From Solen grandis (lineage: Eukaryota > Mollusca > Bivalvia > Adapedonta > Solenidae): a stretch of 64,000 nt of DNA. Shown here piece after piece: positions 1 to 12,100 of the stretch. The stretch covers positions 41,024,049 through 41,088,048 of the forward strand of contig CM037788.1 in the NCBI GenBank assembly GCA_021229015.1. Reading direction: 5' to 3'. Under the pieces are notes generated by a model. It did no database searches and was not told the origin of the DNA. It saw only the letters and a program-made list of their open reading frames with translations. A program made the position numbers and the translations under genes. Numbering within the stretch: the stretch's first letter is position 1; every line of letters begins with the position of its first letter.

Positions 1-34
1 GATATTTTAACACAAAAGACAAATGAACGCTCAC

Positions 35-153
35 CAGATCCAGAAACGAACACGTTTTGATGCAAAGACGTATATTCTATATTTGTGGCGTTGATGAGAA
101 CGTCATACAGTCGAATATTCTTGATCTCCCTCACTTGGTCATCCGTGAACATT
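35..153 (-). CDS. DUOX: DUOX(-) exon: MFTDDQVREIKNIRLYDVL, leftmost visible
   Basis: Acceptor TTCTAATCACCAG, donor G|GTGAGC, 119 bases, phase 2 in and phase 1 out. It encodes (K)MFTDDQVREIKNIRLYDVL, then INATNIEYTSLHQNVFVSGS. This is the end of the peroxidase-homology domain (family pattern LF...E..EIRN.TL.DVL...TNI....LQ..VFV). The next exon, leading to the first transmembrane segment, lies left of base 1. Confidence 0.9.
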
Positions 154-3100
154 CTGGTGATTAGAAAATCTCCGCTATATAATTCGACCAATAGCAGTGT
201 GTACGTATTCCTTAAAAGATTACCAACCGAACAAGCGATATCGCAAACAATAATTCTTTTCTGGAACAGTATTATATAGACCAGCAAATATAATTCTTCT
301 TTAGTAACAGGTTTGGTTCACAATTTTGATAACTGAGTTTGCAATATGTATAACATTTTAATGTGCAATCTGTTTGATACTATATGTTTACACATTTTAT
401 GCATATATACGGATACATTTCTATATGATAAAAATCGTATGGGTATATTTTATAACTTAATGTAAAAGGATCATGCATGTTATTAAATATGATTAAAATA
501 AAATTGCAGTGTGTATTTTATATTCCAAATGTATCTAGAGGACATAAAAGTTTTACTGGTTAGACTAAATCACATATCAATACATGTCAAGCAAGCTTAA
601 TGTTAACTAGCTACTGGGGATTGAACGAGACTAGAATCTCCATGACTTACTTGTTTTTTTTATTTTCAAACCAGAATCTATCGCCGTCTCGTATCCGGGT
701 AAACTGGTCAATAAGAATGGTTTTGAATAGAGGACCCGGGCCTGAGGGCGTGGTTTCCATCATACCACCGACAAACACGTCCACGTTGGTAATATCATGG
801 TACAGGTCACGAAGTTTGGCCAATAACTGGAAAGGTTCCGAATAAAACTTACTTTGCAGTAAATATATTAATTTATTGAATGGTTTTGCTAATGACATGA
901 ATTTTAGAGACAGGTATGTATTCTTTGTTGACAGCTGCAATCAACATTGAATAGCATTCGTTGTTATTGATCACTTACCTCAGGTTGAGTTTCGTTCAAC
1001 CAAGGGTTTATGTCTGCCCAATCAGCCACTCGGCTAAGTCCGAGCCTCTCCCGGACCGTGTTGTAGTCCGGCAGTCCATAATCCCTGCCCCTCATCACGG
1101 TTTGGGACAAGAAATCATGTCGGGAGTAGTGAAGTGGGCCGAAATATTTACCTGAAATTGTAATTTCCTGGTACTTATCCTTTATTTCTATCCTTTCTTC
1201 ATTAATCATTCCTTACGTTTACTGTCTTTCTTTTAGGATTGACATCCGCATGTATATATGCATGTATGTTTTGCTTGAAAACGTATCTTCGTTCTCCCTT
1301 TATTGTGATTTTCTGTCATTTCCGTCTTTCAGCTCGATAACAGATGTTAAACTATACTTGTGTATTACGTCTATCGATACCCATCTACGGACACATTGGT
1401 ACCCAATGCAACCATTCGTGATTGTAGAAAAATGGATGGTTTCTCCATCACAGGCAGAGCTGTCACAGAGATTATTGAAACTATATCCTATATTTAGATT
1501 TTCTACATTCAGAATCGAACATGCGCTAACTTCATGAATCGCTACACTATCGCAAGCACCTGCTTCGGGGATACCGAAGTTTATATTTAACCGATCGTTT
1601 TCCCGTTTTATGTGATATGTTTATTGTTTAACGAGCTGCTTTAATAAACGTATATTACTGTATTCATTATTGTATTCATTGTCCTGTATTTTAAACATTT
1701 CATGTGTTTTCTAGTTTTTGTTGTAATTTTGTTCATGAAAATAATGTAATCATAAAAATTTCGTACTTTGAAGGTCCTCTACAAAAAAGGCGTCGTCAGC
1801 CTCCGCAAGTTGTGACGTCATCCCCAACAGCGTTTCTTCAACAGAATTTTCTCTACGGACAAGTAGGTCCTAGAAGTAGTGTTAAAACAAAGCTTGAGAT
1901 TTAAGATGTATATCGACCAAACATCACCATCAGGGAAAGAAACAAAATGTACCTGAACAATCAAATTGTGCGGGTTTTTTTTTCGGACGCCGTTCTGTGG
2001 TAAAGCATTTGAGTTTTCAACATTTGTTTACGTTCAAAAAAATATTTAAAAATGAGTTCTTTAAAAGGATCGTCCATAATACGTCTTTGACATAAGTACT
2101 GAACGCGTATTTAAGCTCTCGTAAGCCTAGAATCATAACATTCTTAGTTAAAACATTATCTTTAACCTATGCTCTTTTCCTTTTTCTTAGACACTGGTTA
2201 CTTTTTGATAAGATTCCTAAATGAACAATTATGGACTTTGGAGTTTGGGCCATTGCGAAAGTGAACATGTAAAGTTTGATGACAGAAGATTTAATAGATT
2301 AAAAGTTATGGCAAAAGTTAAAGTTTTTCAATGTATTTTCTTTACTAAAGAAGAGAGGTTAACTTGAAAATGGACCCTTACTGAGATTCTAGCCTTTGTT
2401 GTAGTGACAAGCATGTTGACCGAATTGGTTAAAAAAATATGGCAATATTTATTTTGACAAAAAAACAATGGTCAAAAATGGACCCTTATACGTTCATGAG
2501 GAGTGATCTAAAACAGTAAGTGTATTTCTTAACTTCTGAGTAATGTCATTAAAATTATACTAATTCTACATACTTTTTTATGCATTCATATTTAACCATT
2601 TCCCATTTGGGATTGAATCCTATTCAACATAAAAATGCTTACATCATCTTTAGAGTTATTCTGTTCATATTGCAATTTTAACAGTGATGTTTAGAAGGAT
2701 GCAGGAATTTAACTGTAAATATAAAAGTATGTCGATCTAGAAATATGTTGTATATCCAATCCCCTTTGTGTTTGATTTGACATACATTTTCTTAGCGCCC
2801 AGTGGTAGGAACAAGAGAACATTACTGTTGGAAATAAATCTGTTGACTTCAAGGTGATTCCGTAATCTTAAAGCTTTCTTCATAACATAAAATCCATTGC
2901 CTAGTATACACCGGGTGAATCCGACTTTACCGGACTGGCTCTGTTACTTTTATTTTCTTTAATATTTTGCCCTGAAAACTTTAGATTAGAGTAATTAGAG
3001 TAATGAAAAATTGTAATTTAAATTACCAATGCAACTCATGTCCATGTTACTAGGGACGGTGTCAGTTATGCATTTTTTCTTTACAGTATATCCGACTTAA

Positions 3101-6100
3101 TCATCCAATGAAATGCTTGTATTTCGTTCAAAATTTGAAAATTATATTGTATAAAATTAACTGTGAGTTCTTGATATGGGATGTTTATGGTGCCTGCGTG
3201 ACCAACGCTGATTATAGGCGGAGCTAGTTGCGACGGCGACTGATTACGTCATGTTTTGCTAGCTAAAAATATTTAAATGTACCAAGCGACACTGGCTATG
3301 ATCCGTACTTAAAACATCACGTGAAGTTGTCAATAAAACAGGACGGGTCCATAACGCGGAAGGCAAAGCTGTATGGCGTACGTGACACTGTAAATATGTT
3401 ATCGTTTATATCTTACATTTTATGGAGCTATCGCAGCGCTCTGCTTCGCGTCGCTTTGGATAAAGTTCATTTCATTTAAAAATATTAAAGATAACTTTAT
3501 CTGTAGATTATTTGTAAAAAACATTTTTTCTTTAAACGAACTATTTTGGTGCTAGTTTGTGCACAATGTCACTGAAGTAAACGCCGTCATTAAGCAACTT
3601 TTATGATGTAACTGTTGTTTCTTTTGATAAAGAACAGGTGTTCAGGCGTCCAAAGGCGTCATTTGATAAATCAGAATCACGTTGAATAGTGATTTTTAGC
3701 TCACCTGAGCACTTGTGCTCAGGATGAGCTTAGGATCGATGAATGTCCGTCGTTCACAATAAGTTTGTTTGACTCTTGCTTTTTCATTTCTTTAGCAATC
3801 ATCTTCAAACTTTATGACAAAATTATACTATAATCTTTTCGCTAAGTTCGATTATGGCTGATATCGGACAATTAAGTCAGCAGTTATGCCCCTTTTAATA
3901 TTAAAAAATGCCAGAATTTACTTTGCGCCTTAGCGTTTTCATTTCTTAACTAATCTTCAAACTTTACGACAATGTTTATAGCCATAATTTCTAAGCCAAG
4001 TTTGATTATGGCTGATATTGGACAATAAGTTTAGTTTTGCGGAATTAAAATGATTTCATGGATTATGTATTCAGTACAACTGTGCTATAAATTAGTAACT
4101 TGTACAGGTAATGAAGGCAGTTTTTCTCAGGTGAGCGTCCCTAGGGCCATCTTGTTCAGATAACTGAACAGTATGTTGTCTTCTTTCCTTGCCCGCATAA
4201 TTATGGACCATCACTCCTAGATGGAAGCTACACAGACTTGACGAGGAGAACAGATGTGGTGGTCTTGTTACGTAAGTGTAAGATTTTTAGTTGTCCAACG
4301 TTTTAGATTTCCTTTTTGCAAATTCATGTATGGCGAATTCTAATGGCGCCTGACTCGAATCTGGCCGTCTACTATTTCATAAAAGAAATGATATCTTTAA
4401 TGTTGTGTATGTTGTATGTGAACTATATTGTTATATATAGATAGTCATATAAAGAAGGAAAGAAAATTCCTTTCATAAGTAAATACACCTTGTATAATAG
4501 CTTAATGATAAATGGACGGATTGGATTACCTGTGACCTCCAGTATGAATTACAGAGACGTATCCCAGCATAGTCACCAGTAAATGTTGACTCGCACGTGC
4601 CAGTCCTGCAATATCGAACACATACGAAACAGTAAGAAAATACGCTGGAAAAAATCGGCGCCTAAATGCCGAAATCATCATGTCAGAAACCATTCCATGA
4701 GACAGGTTCACTATAAAGATTAACTGTATACTGTTATAAGTCAAGCTGAAAGGAATAACCTGATAGTTGATTTTGTTGTTGTTGGTATGTGGCTGTGAGT
4801 GTTTTGTTGTTTTTGTTTTTCCATAATGAAAGTTGGTCATAAGTATTAGTTTCGTACGTAAATCGGATTATTTGTTTGCTACGAAAGTTCCATCTAAATC
4901 ATCACTTTGTAATTATTACCTTTAAAATATAAATGTATTTGTATTGTGAATATAAAACACACACACACATATATGTTTATATATTACCACCAAAAATATT
5001 GATGTACCCCAAAAACGTGACCTTCAAACATACATCAGTAATGTACATGTGACTACGAAAGTTTTAATATACGACCGTAATATGGCTGAACCAGTAGCTG
5101 ACTTAAAGTATAATTTACACCTCACATTTCAGTATTATATATCCATATTACCTTTGGTGTATACCGGCTGGAATCAGAGTAAGAATATACTTGAAAGCGG
5201 CAGCGTCGAATACTGAAGTCACGTCAGGATAAATATCAGATTTGTATCCTGAAATATAAGTAAGAGTATGTTACGGGAAGCATGGAACACATTCTGTCTT
5301 CGTGTACCACATCCCTCACCCAAGGACGTTACCGGTGGAGACACGACAGTGTTCTTCAAGAACTCGCAGACAAGTTGGAACGAGAGAGGACCAAGAAAAG
5401 GACCAGACAGAAACCTTGTATGATTCAGTTCGTGAAGGAGGGACAGAAGGCACCCAAACAATCGCAGCCTACCAATTCCATCTTGGATGAATCTGATAAG
5501 TGGGAAATGTCTGTGGACCTGAAACAGAAACTTGTGTTCCCAAACATTATCCAGACATCATTGAGGCCTGACATTGTTATCTGGTCTAACAAAGACAAGT
5601 GTTTGGTTATGGTTGAACTGACTGTTCCTTGGGAATCTCGTTGTGAAGAGGCTTATGAAAGGAAGAAAGCCAAGTATTCTGATCTGCAAGAACAGTGCAA
5701 ACAGAAGGGATGGCGAGTGTGGCTCTACCCGGTGGAAATTGGTGCCAGAGGGTTCCCAGCCCAGTCGCTGTGGAAGATGTTAAGTGCTTTGGGGATCAAG
5801 GGAGCAGACAGAAAGCGTGCAGTGGGCACACTAAGCCTGACAGCTGAAAGGGCATCCAGCTGGTTGTGGATGAAGAGAGAGGAGAGGAGCTGGAAGCCTT
5901 CCATCAACACGTAGTGACTGATCACCACTGCGGGCCCGCCGCCTGGAGAGTGTCCTGTGATTAAAGGGCCGAAACACTTGTTGAAAGGCGGTTCTCAGCT
6001 GAGGATGTTGATGGTATGAGCAGTACAGAACTGTATTTCACTCACTTACTGTCCGGGAAGCCGGTGACATTTGGGAAAGACCAGATGACAACCAAGAATA

Positions 6101-9100
6101 GTATGGAGACACCTGGAGAGACAGGTGACCCCCAGGAACAGCCTGGTCCGGGGCACAATGGGCTAGCAACCCTGAGTGCAGTTCTCGTGAGAGGACAACC
6201 CACATACAACAGCTACAGACTCGAAGAATGAAGAATACCCTCAGAGTCTTCCGAGAGGGAGGGCGAAAGAAAGACTCGTTAGGACAGATTTAACGGCAAC
6301 GACACGGCTAGTTCAAACGACATTGACTGGAACACCGACAGTTGTTAGATGTAAGTGTGGTAAAGTCTGCAAAAACCTCAGGGGACTACGCATTCACCAA
6401 GCCAGAACTGCGTGTGGTCGGAGAACTGAGCAGCAACAGCGCACAGGTGTTATTCCTGGTGAGACGCAGGAGGATCCTAGTCAGGACTCAACCCATAGTA
6501 CTGGGGACATCTCCGCTGCTGAACAGTTTACTGCCCCAACACAGAGTATTTCTTCACAACCTGGCGAGATGGATGAGGACACAGACCCGCTTCTGGAACT
6601 ACTAAAGTCCCAAGAAGAAACTGAGCCATCACAAGACATACCACAGCCCGAAGCAGTTGAGGCACCAAGTGAACAGAGCCCACTGATTGACTGGCCGAAA
6701 CCTACAGACAAACGTGCCTGGAACGACTTTGACAAGGAGCTAGACGTCATATTGACCTCTGCCATGCAAGGGCCAGCAGACAGAAAGCTAAAGTGCATGA
6801 CAACTCTAGTCTACACGGTGGGCAGGGAAAGGTTTGGCACAGTGAAAGCACGTCGACCAAAGCTCCAGCACACACCCAACAGGAGACAGAGTCGTATGAA
6901 GCAGATAAGAGGAGAGCTCAGGAGTCTCACGAAAACATACAGGAAGGCAAGCCAAGAAGAGAGAAGGGGCCTCCAAGAACTGCGAGACATTCTCAGGAGA
7001 GAGCTACAAACTATAAGAAAGGCTGAGAACGCGAGAACAACGAGAAGAAGGAAGGCGAAGAAGAGAGCAGAATTTGTATGCAACCCATACAGATTTTCCA
7101 AACAACTTCTTGACAAAGAAAGGTCTTTATGCAACCCATAAGATTTTCCTGGCCAACTAGAAAGCAGTATGGCAGACATTGAAGAACACCTCAGACAGGT
7201 CCACTCTGATCCAGATAGGGATAAACCACTAGGAGATTGCCCGAGACTAGATCCAGAGGCACCCCAAACATCCCCGCTGGAATGTAAGGAGCCCACGTCC
7301 TTAGAGGTGAAGGAAGTTGTGAGGAAGGCAAGAGCGGGATCAGCCCCAGGACCAAACAAGATACCATACAAGGTCTACAAGATGTGTCCTGTCCTGCTGC
7401 GTAGATTGTGGAACCTACTTAAGGTGATCTGGAGGAAGGGGAAGATACCTGATGAGTGGCAACATGCAGAAGGCATATTTACTCCCAAGGAGAAGAACTC
7501 CAAACACATCAGCCAATTCAGGACAATATCACTGCTCAACGTAGAGGGCAAGATATTCTTCGCCATACTAGCCAGAATACTGACGACCTACCTTACCACA
7601 AATGGTTACGTTGATACATCAGTTCAGAAGGGCGGAGTTCCAGGCTTCTCTGGATGTGTGGAGCATACCAGTGCAATCAGCCAACTCATCAGGGAAGCGA
7701 AAGTGAACAACAGGGACCTTACTGTGGTGTGGCTTGACCTTGCAAATGCTTACGGGTCAATTCCTCACAAGCTCATTGAAGCAGCTCTCAAGTACTACCA
7801 CATCCCTGAGCACATCCAAGGGATGATTAACGGGTACTTCAGTGGAATGAAACTGCGCTTCATGGTTGATGACAAGATGACAGCCTGGCAGAGACTAGAA
7901 AAGGGTATAGTGACTGGATGTACCATCTCTGTTGTCCTGTTTGTGATGGGCATGAACCTCATAATCAACCCTGCGAATACAGAAACGCGAGGGCCAAAGA
8001 CATCTACAGGGTTACACCTGCCGACTAACAGGGGTTTCATGGACGACCTAACAGTGACAACCCAGACTCACATACAAGCGAGATGGGTACTGAAAGCATT
8101 GGAAGAGGCAGCTACTTGGGCTAGAATGAAGTTCAAACCCAAGAAGTCTAGAAGCTTGGTCATCAAACGCGGGTTGGTCACTAGACGATTCAACCTCCAG
8201 GTCCAAGGTGAAGACATACCATCCATCATGGACAGTCCCATAAAGTGCCTGGGCAAGTGGTTTGATGCCAGCCTTAGTGACAAAGCCAACATAGGGCGCA
8301 TCAGATCACAACTACAAGAAGGTTTGAAACAGATAGACCAATCTGGCTTACCGGGAAAATTCAAGGCGTGGCTCTTCCAGAATGGTCTCCTCCCCAGATT
8401 GATGTGGCCCCTGATGCTATATGAAATCACTACATCTGCAGTGGAATGCTTGGAGCGAACGATCAGCAGACACCTGCGCCGATGGCTGGGAGTACCACCA
8501 AGCTTTACCAGCATCGGACTGTATGGGCGAACCAACCAGCTACAACTCCCCCTATCATCCCTAGTTGAGGAGTTCAAAGTTGCCAAGACACGACTGGTGA
8601 TGACGCTCAAGCAGTCGCAGGATAGTTCAATTCGCAACGCTGGAATTGAAACTAGAACAGGAAGAAAGTGGTCAGCAAGCCAAGCAGTCGAACAAGCTGA
8701 GAGAAGACTCCAGCACAAAGACATAGTCGGCATCATCGCAGTAGGCAGACAGGGGCTTGGCAACTCCAAGACTACACTATGGAGCTCTGCCGGAAATACA
8801 GAAAGGAGGAGCATGGTGCAAGATGAAGTCAGAGCAGCAGCAGAAGAAGAAAGAAGAGCGAAAGCTGTTGCCATGGGTGCCCAAGGCGCATGGACAAAGT
8901 GGACAACTACAGACAGAAAACTGACCTGGGCAGATATCTGGAGATACGAACCACTTAGGATCGCATTCTTGCTCAGATCAGTCTATGACCTGCTACCGTC
9001 ACCCTCCAACCTTCACAGATGGGGTCTACAAGACAACCCTAAGTGCCATCTGTGCGACAAAACGGGAAGCATGGAACACATTCTGTCTTCGTGTACCACA

Positions 9101-12100
9101 TCCCTCACCCAAGGACGTTACCGATGGAGACACGACAGTGTTCTTCAAGAACTCGCAGACAAGTTGGAACGAGAGAGGACCAAGAAAAGGACCAGACAGA
9201 AACCTTGTATGATTCAGTTCGTGAAGGAGGGACAGAAGGCACCCAAACAATCGCAGCCTACCAATTCCATCTTGGATGAATCTGATAAGTGGGAAATGTC
9301 TGTGGACCTGAAACAGAAACTTGTGTTCCCAAACATTATCCAGACATCATTGAGGCCTGACATTGTTATCTGGTCTAACAAAGACAAGTGTTTGGTTATG
9401 GTTGAACTGACTGTTCCTTGGGAATCTCGTTGTGAAGAGGCTTATGAAAGGAAGAAAGCCAAGTATTCTGATCTGCAAGAACAGTGCAAACAGAAGGGAT
9501 GGCGAGTGTGGCTCTACCCGGTGGAAATTGGTGCCAGAGGGTTCCCAGCCCAGTCGCTGTGGAAGATGTTAAGTGCTTTGGGGATCAAGGGAGCAGACAG
9601 AAAGCGTGCAGTGGGCACACTAAGCCTGACAGCTGAAAGGGCATCCAGCTGGTTGTGGATGAAGAGAGAGGAGAGGAGCTGGAAGCCTTCCATCAACACG
9701 TAGTGACTGATCACCACTGCGGGCCCGCCGCCTGGAGAGTGTCCTGTGATTAAAGGGCCGAAACACTTGTTGAAAGGCGGTTCTCAGCTGAGGATGTTGA
9801 TGGTATGAGCAGTACAGAACTGTATTTCACTCACTTAGATATCAAAAATATAAAGATATATTAAACGGTTAGATTTCATTTAATGTAAGCAAATATTCCC
9901 TTCTCGACTCGCTGAAGAGCTTTAGTAAAGCAATTGTTAAATGTAAAAGAAAAAGAAAAAGATCTTTTATTTAGGTAAAGATTACACATTTAGGTAAAGA
10001 TTACACATTAGCAAGTCGTTTATAAAATACATGTATATCGTTACTATATAAAGCAAGGGTGTCTTAAATGGCCTTGGTGGTTCGCCAAAGTACCACGAAC
10101 CTTAAACAGTCACTTGGGATTCACCTGGATTCACCCAATCAGCGGCCAGATTCAGAATTTTATCAAGGACACGTACAGTCATATATACATATATACAGCC
10201 CATCCCTGGAAAATTCATATGACAAGCTACACCCCCTGTAAACCTCATATGACCAACCCCCTCACCCACCCCCTGTAAACCTCATATGACCAACCCCACC
10301 CCTATAAACCTCATTTGACCAGCCCCACCCCTGGAAACTTCATATGACGAGCTCCACGCCTGTAAACCTTATATGACCAGCCCCACCCCTGTAAACCTCA
10401 CATGACCAACCTCAACTCCTGTTAACCTCATATGACTATTCCCAACACATCAAACCTCATATGACCACCCCCACCTTTGAAGCCTTATATGACCCGCCCA
10501 ACACTGCAACCCTCATGCTACCACCCCAACACTGGAGCCAAAACCCCCCCACACTGGAACCTTCACCCCCCTGCCAGCCCAGTCCCTTGCAGTCTCAAAT
10601 GACCAGACTCATCCCGGAAAACTCAAATGACCAACCCGAACGCCTGCTAACCGTGACTAGCCAACCCCCAAAATGACCCGCCCAACCCTGGAAGCCACAT
10701 ATGACCAGCCCAAACCTGGAAGTCTACTATGACACCCACTTTGGAAGCCTCATATGACCAGCCCCACACTGGAAGCCTCATATGACCTTACACACTGGAA
10801 GCCTCATATGACCAGACCCAAACTAGAAGGATGATATGACCCACCCCAATCTGGAAGCCTCATATGACTAGCCACTCTGGAAGAATTATTTGACCAGCCC
10901 CACACAGGAAGCCTCATATGACCAGTCCCAATCTAGAAGGCTCATATGACTAGTTCCATCCTTGAAGCCTCATATGACCCTCACACTGGAAGCCTCATGT
11001 GACCCGCCCCTACCTTGAAGCCTCATATGTCCAGCCCCATACTGGAAGCCTCATTTGACCAGCCCAACCCTGGAAGCCTCATATGACCAGTCCCAACCTG
11101 AAAGGACTCATATGAATGACCAGGCCCACCCTGGAAGCCTCACCCCCAAATCCCCACACTAGAAGTCTCATTTGGCCAGCCCAAACCTAGAAGCCTCATA
11201 TGACCAGCCCCACACTGGAAGTCTCATATGGCCATCACCACACTAGAAGTCTCATATGGCCAGCCCAAACCTAGAAGCCTCATATGACCAGCCCAAATCT
11301 GGAAGACTCATATGAACAGCCCCACACTGGAAGTCTTATATGACCAGCCCCGACCTGGATGCCTCATATGACCATCTCACACTAGAAGTCTCATATGGCC
11401 AGCCCAAACCTAGAAGCCCCCCCCAAGCTTCATACCCCAAGCCCCATCTCATATGACCAGCCCCACACTGGACGCCTCATATGACCCCCACCCTTGAAGC
11501 ATCATATGACCAGCCCAAATCTGGACGCTTAATATGACCTTCCCACACTGGAAGTCTCATATGACCAGCCCCTACCTGGATACCTCATATGACCCGCACC
11601 ACACTGGAAGCCTCATATGACCAGCCCAACCCTGGGAGCATCAAATGACCAGCCAAATGCCCTGGATATCTCATATGAACAGCCCAATTCCCTGCATATC
11701 TCATATGACCAGCCTAGTTCCTGCAAACCTCAAATGACCAGCCATATGTGAAAGCCACCCCCCCACACACACACCCTGTAATACCTACACCCCTGGTATA
11801 TTCATAATAGCATCACCCTTTCAAACCTCATATGACTAGCTCCACCCCTGCAAACCGCATGTGACCACTGTTGAGATGATTATGTTGCCCAAATTACATT
11901 TAGTTCTGGCAAAATTTAGTAAAGCAAAATTTGAAAAACGTAACTGACTAGTACAATTTAAATTTGAGCACAATCTCGAGTTGGGCACGAAATTTTTTTA
12001 TAACCTGATCTTTTTCAGAGACAGTAAATATCACCATGCGGTAGTCAAAAAATAAAGCGCAACAATCGGTTTCAGGGATGTTTCATACATATATTATGAA

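Larger units (their letters stand above)
1870..4529 (-). other. DUOX(-) intron with two dispersed repeats
   Basis: Contains a roughly 400-base repeat at about 3080-3480, shared with 45600-45990, and an AGCTCACCTGAGC-type element at about 3702-4155. The rest is AT-rich without recognisable content. Confidence 0.7.
6049..9837 (+). mobile_element. Near full-length REL-type non-LTR retrotransposon (R2/NeSL/Hero-like)
   Basis: A 3.8-kb LINE. From 5' to 3' it has a leader of roughly 140-270 bases, a single long coding frame (open from 6191, stop after 9703, broken once at 7139), and a 3' UTR of about 130 bases that ends CACTCACTTA with no poly(A). The protein order (N-terminal zinc finger, reverse transcriptase, CCHC knuckle, restriction-like endonuclease) defines the early-branching REL LINEs. 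I cannot assign R2, NeSL or Hero from memory. No convincing target-site duplication flanks the pair. The truncated copy directly upstream has the same 3' terminus. Confidence 0.92.

Noticed and set aside
4526..4840. 104-codon minus-strand frame overlapping a DUOX exon
   Set aside because: It uses a different phase from the one that joins neighbouring DUOX exons, and its N-terminal part lies in intron.
6016..6231. 71-codon frame at the LINE junction
   Set aside because: It starts in the 3' UTR of the truncated copy and ends in the leader of the next, so it exists only because of the tandem joint.
6811..8874. Long minus-strand frames antisense to the LINE (186 and 268 codons)
   Set aside because: They are shadows of the LINE coding strand. 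Cys/Ser/Leu-rich composition, and no recognisable domain.
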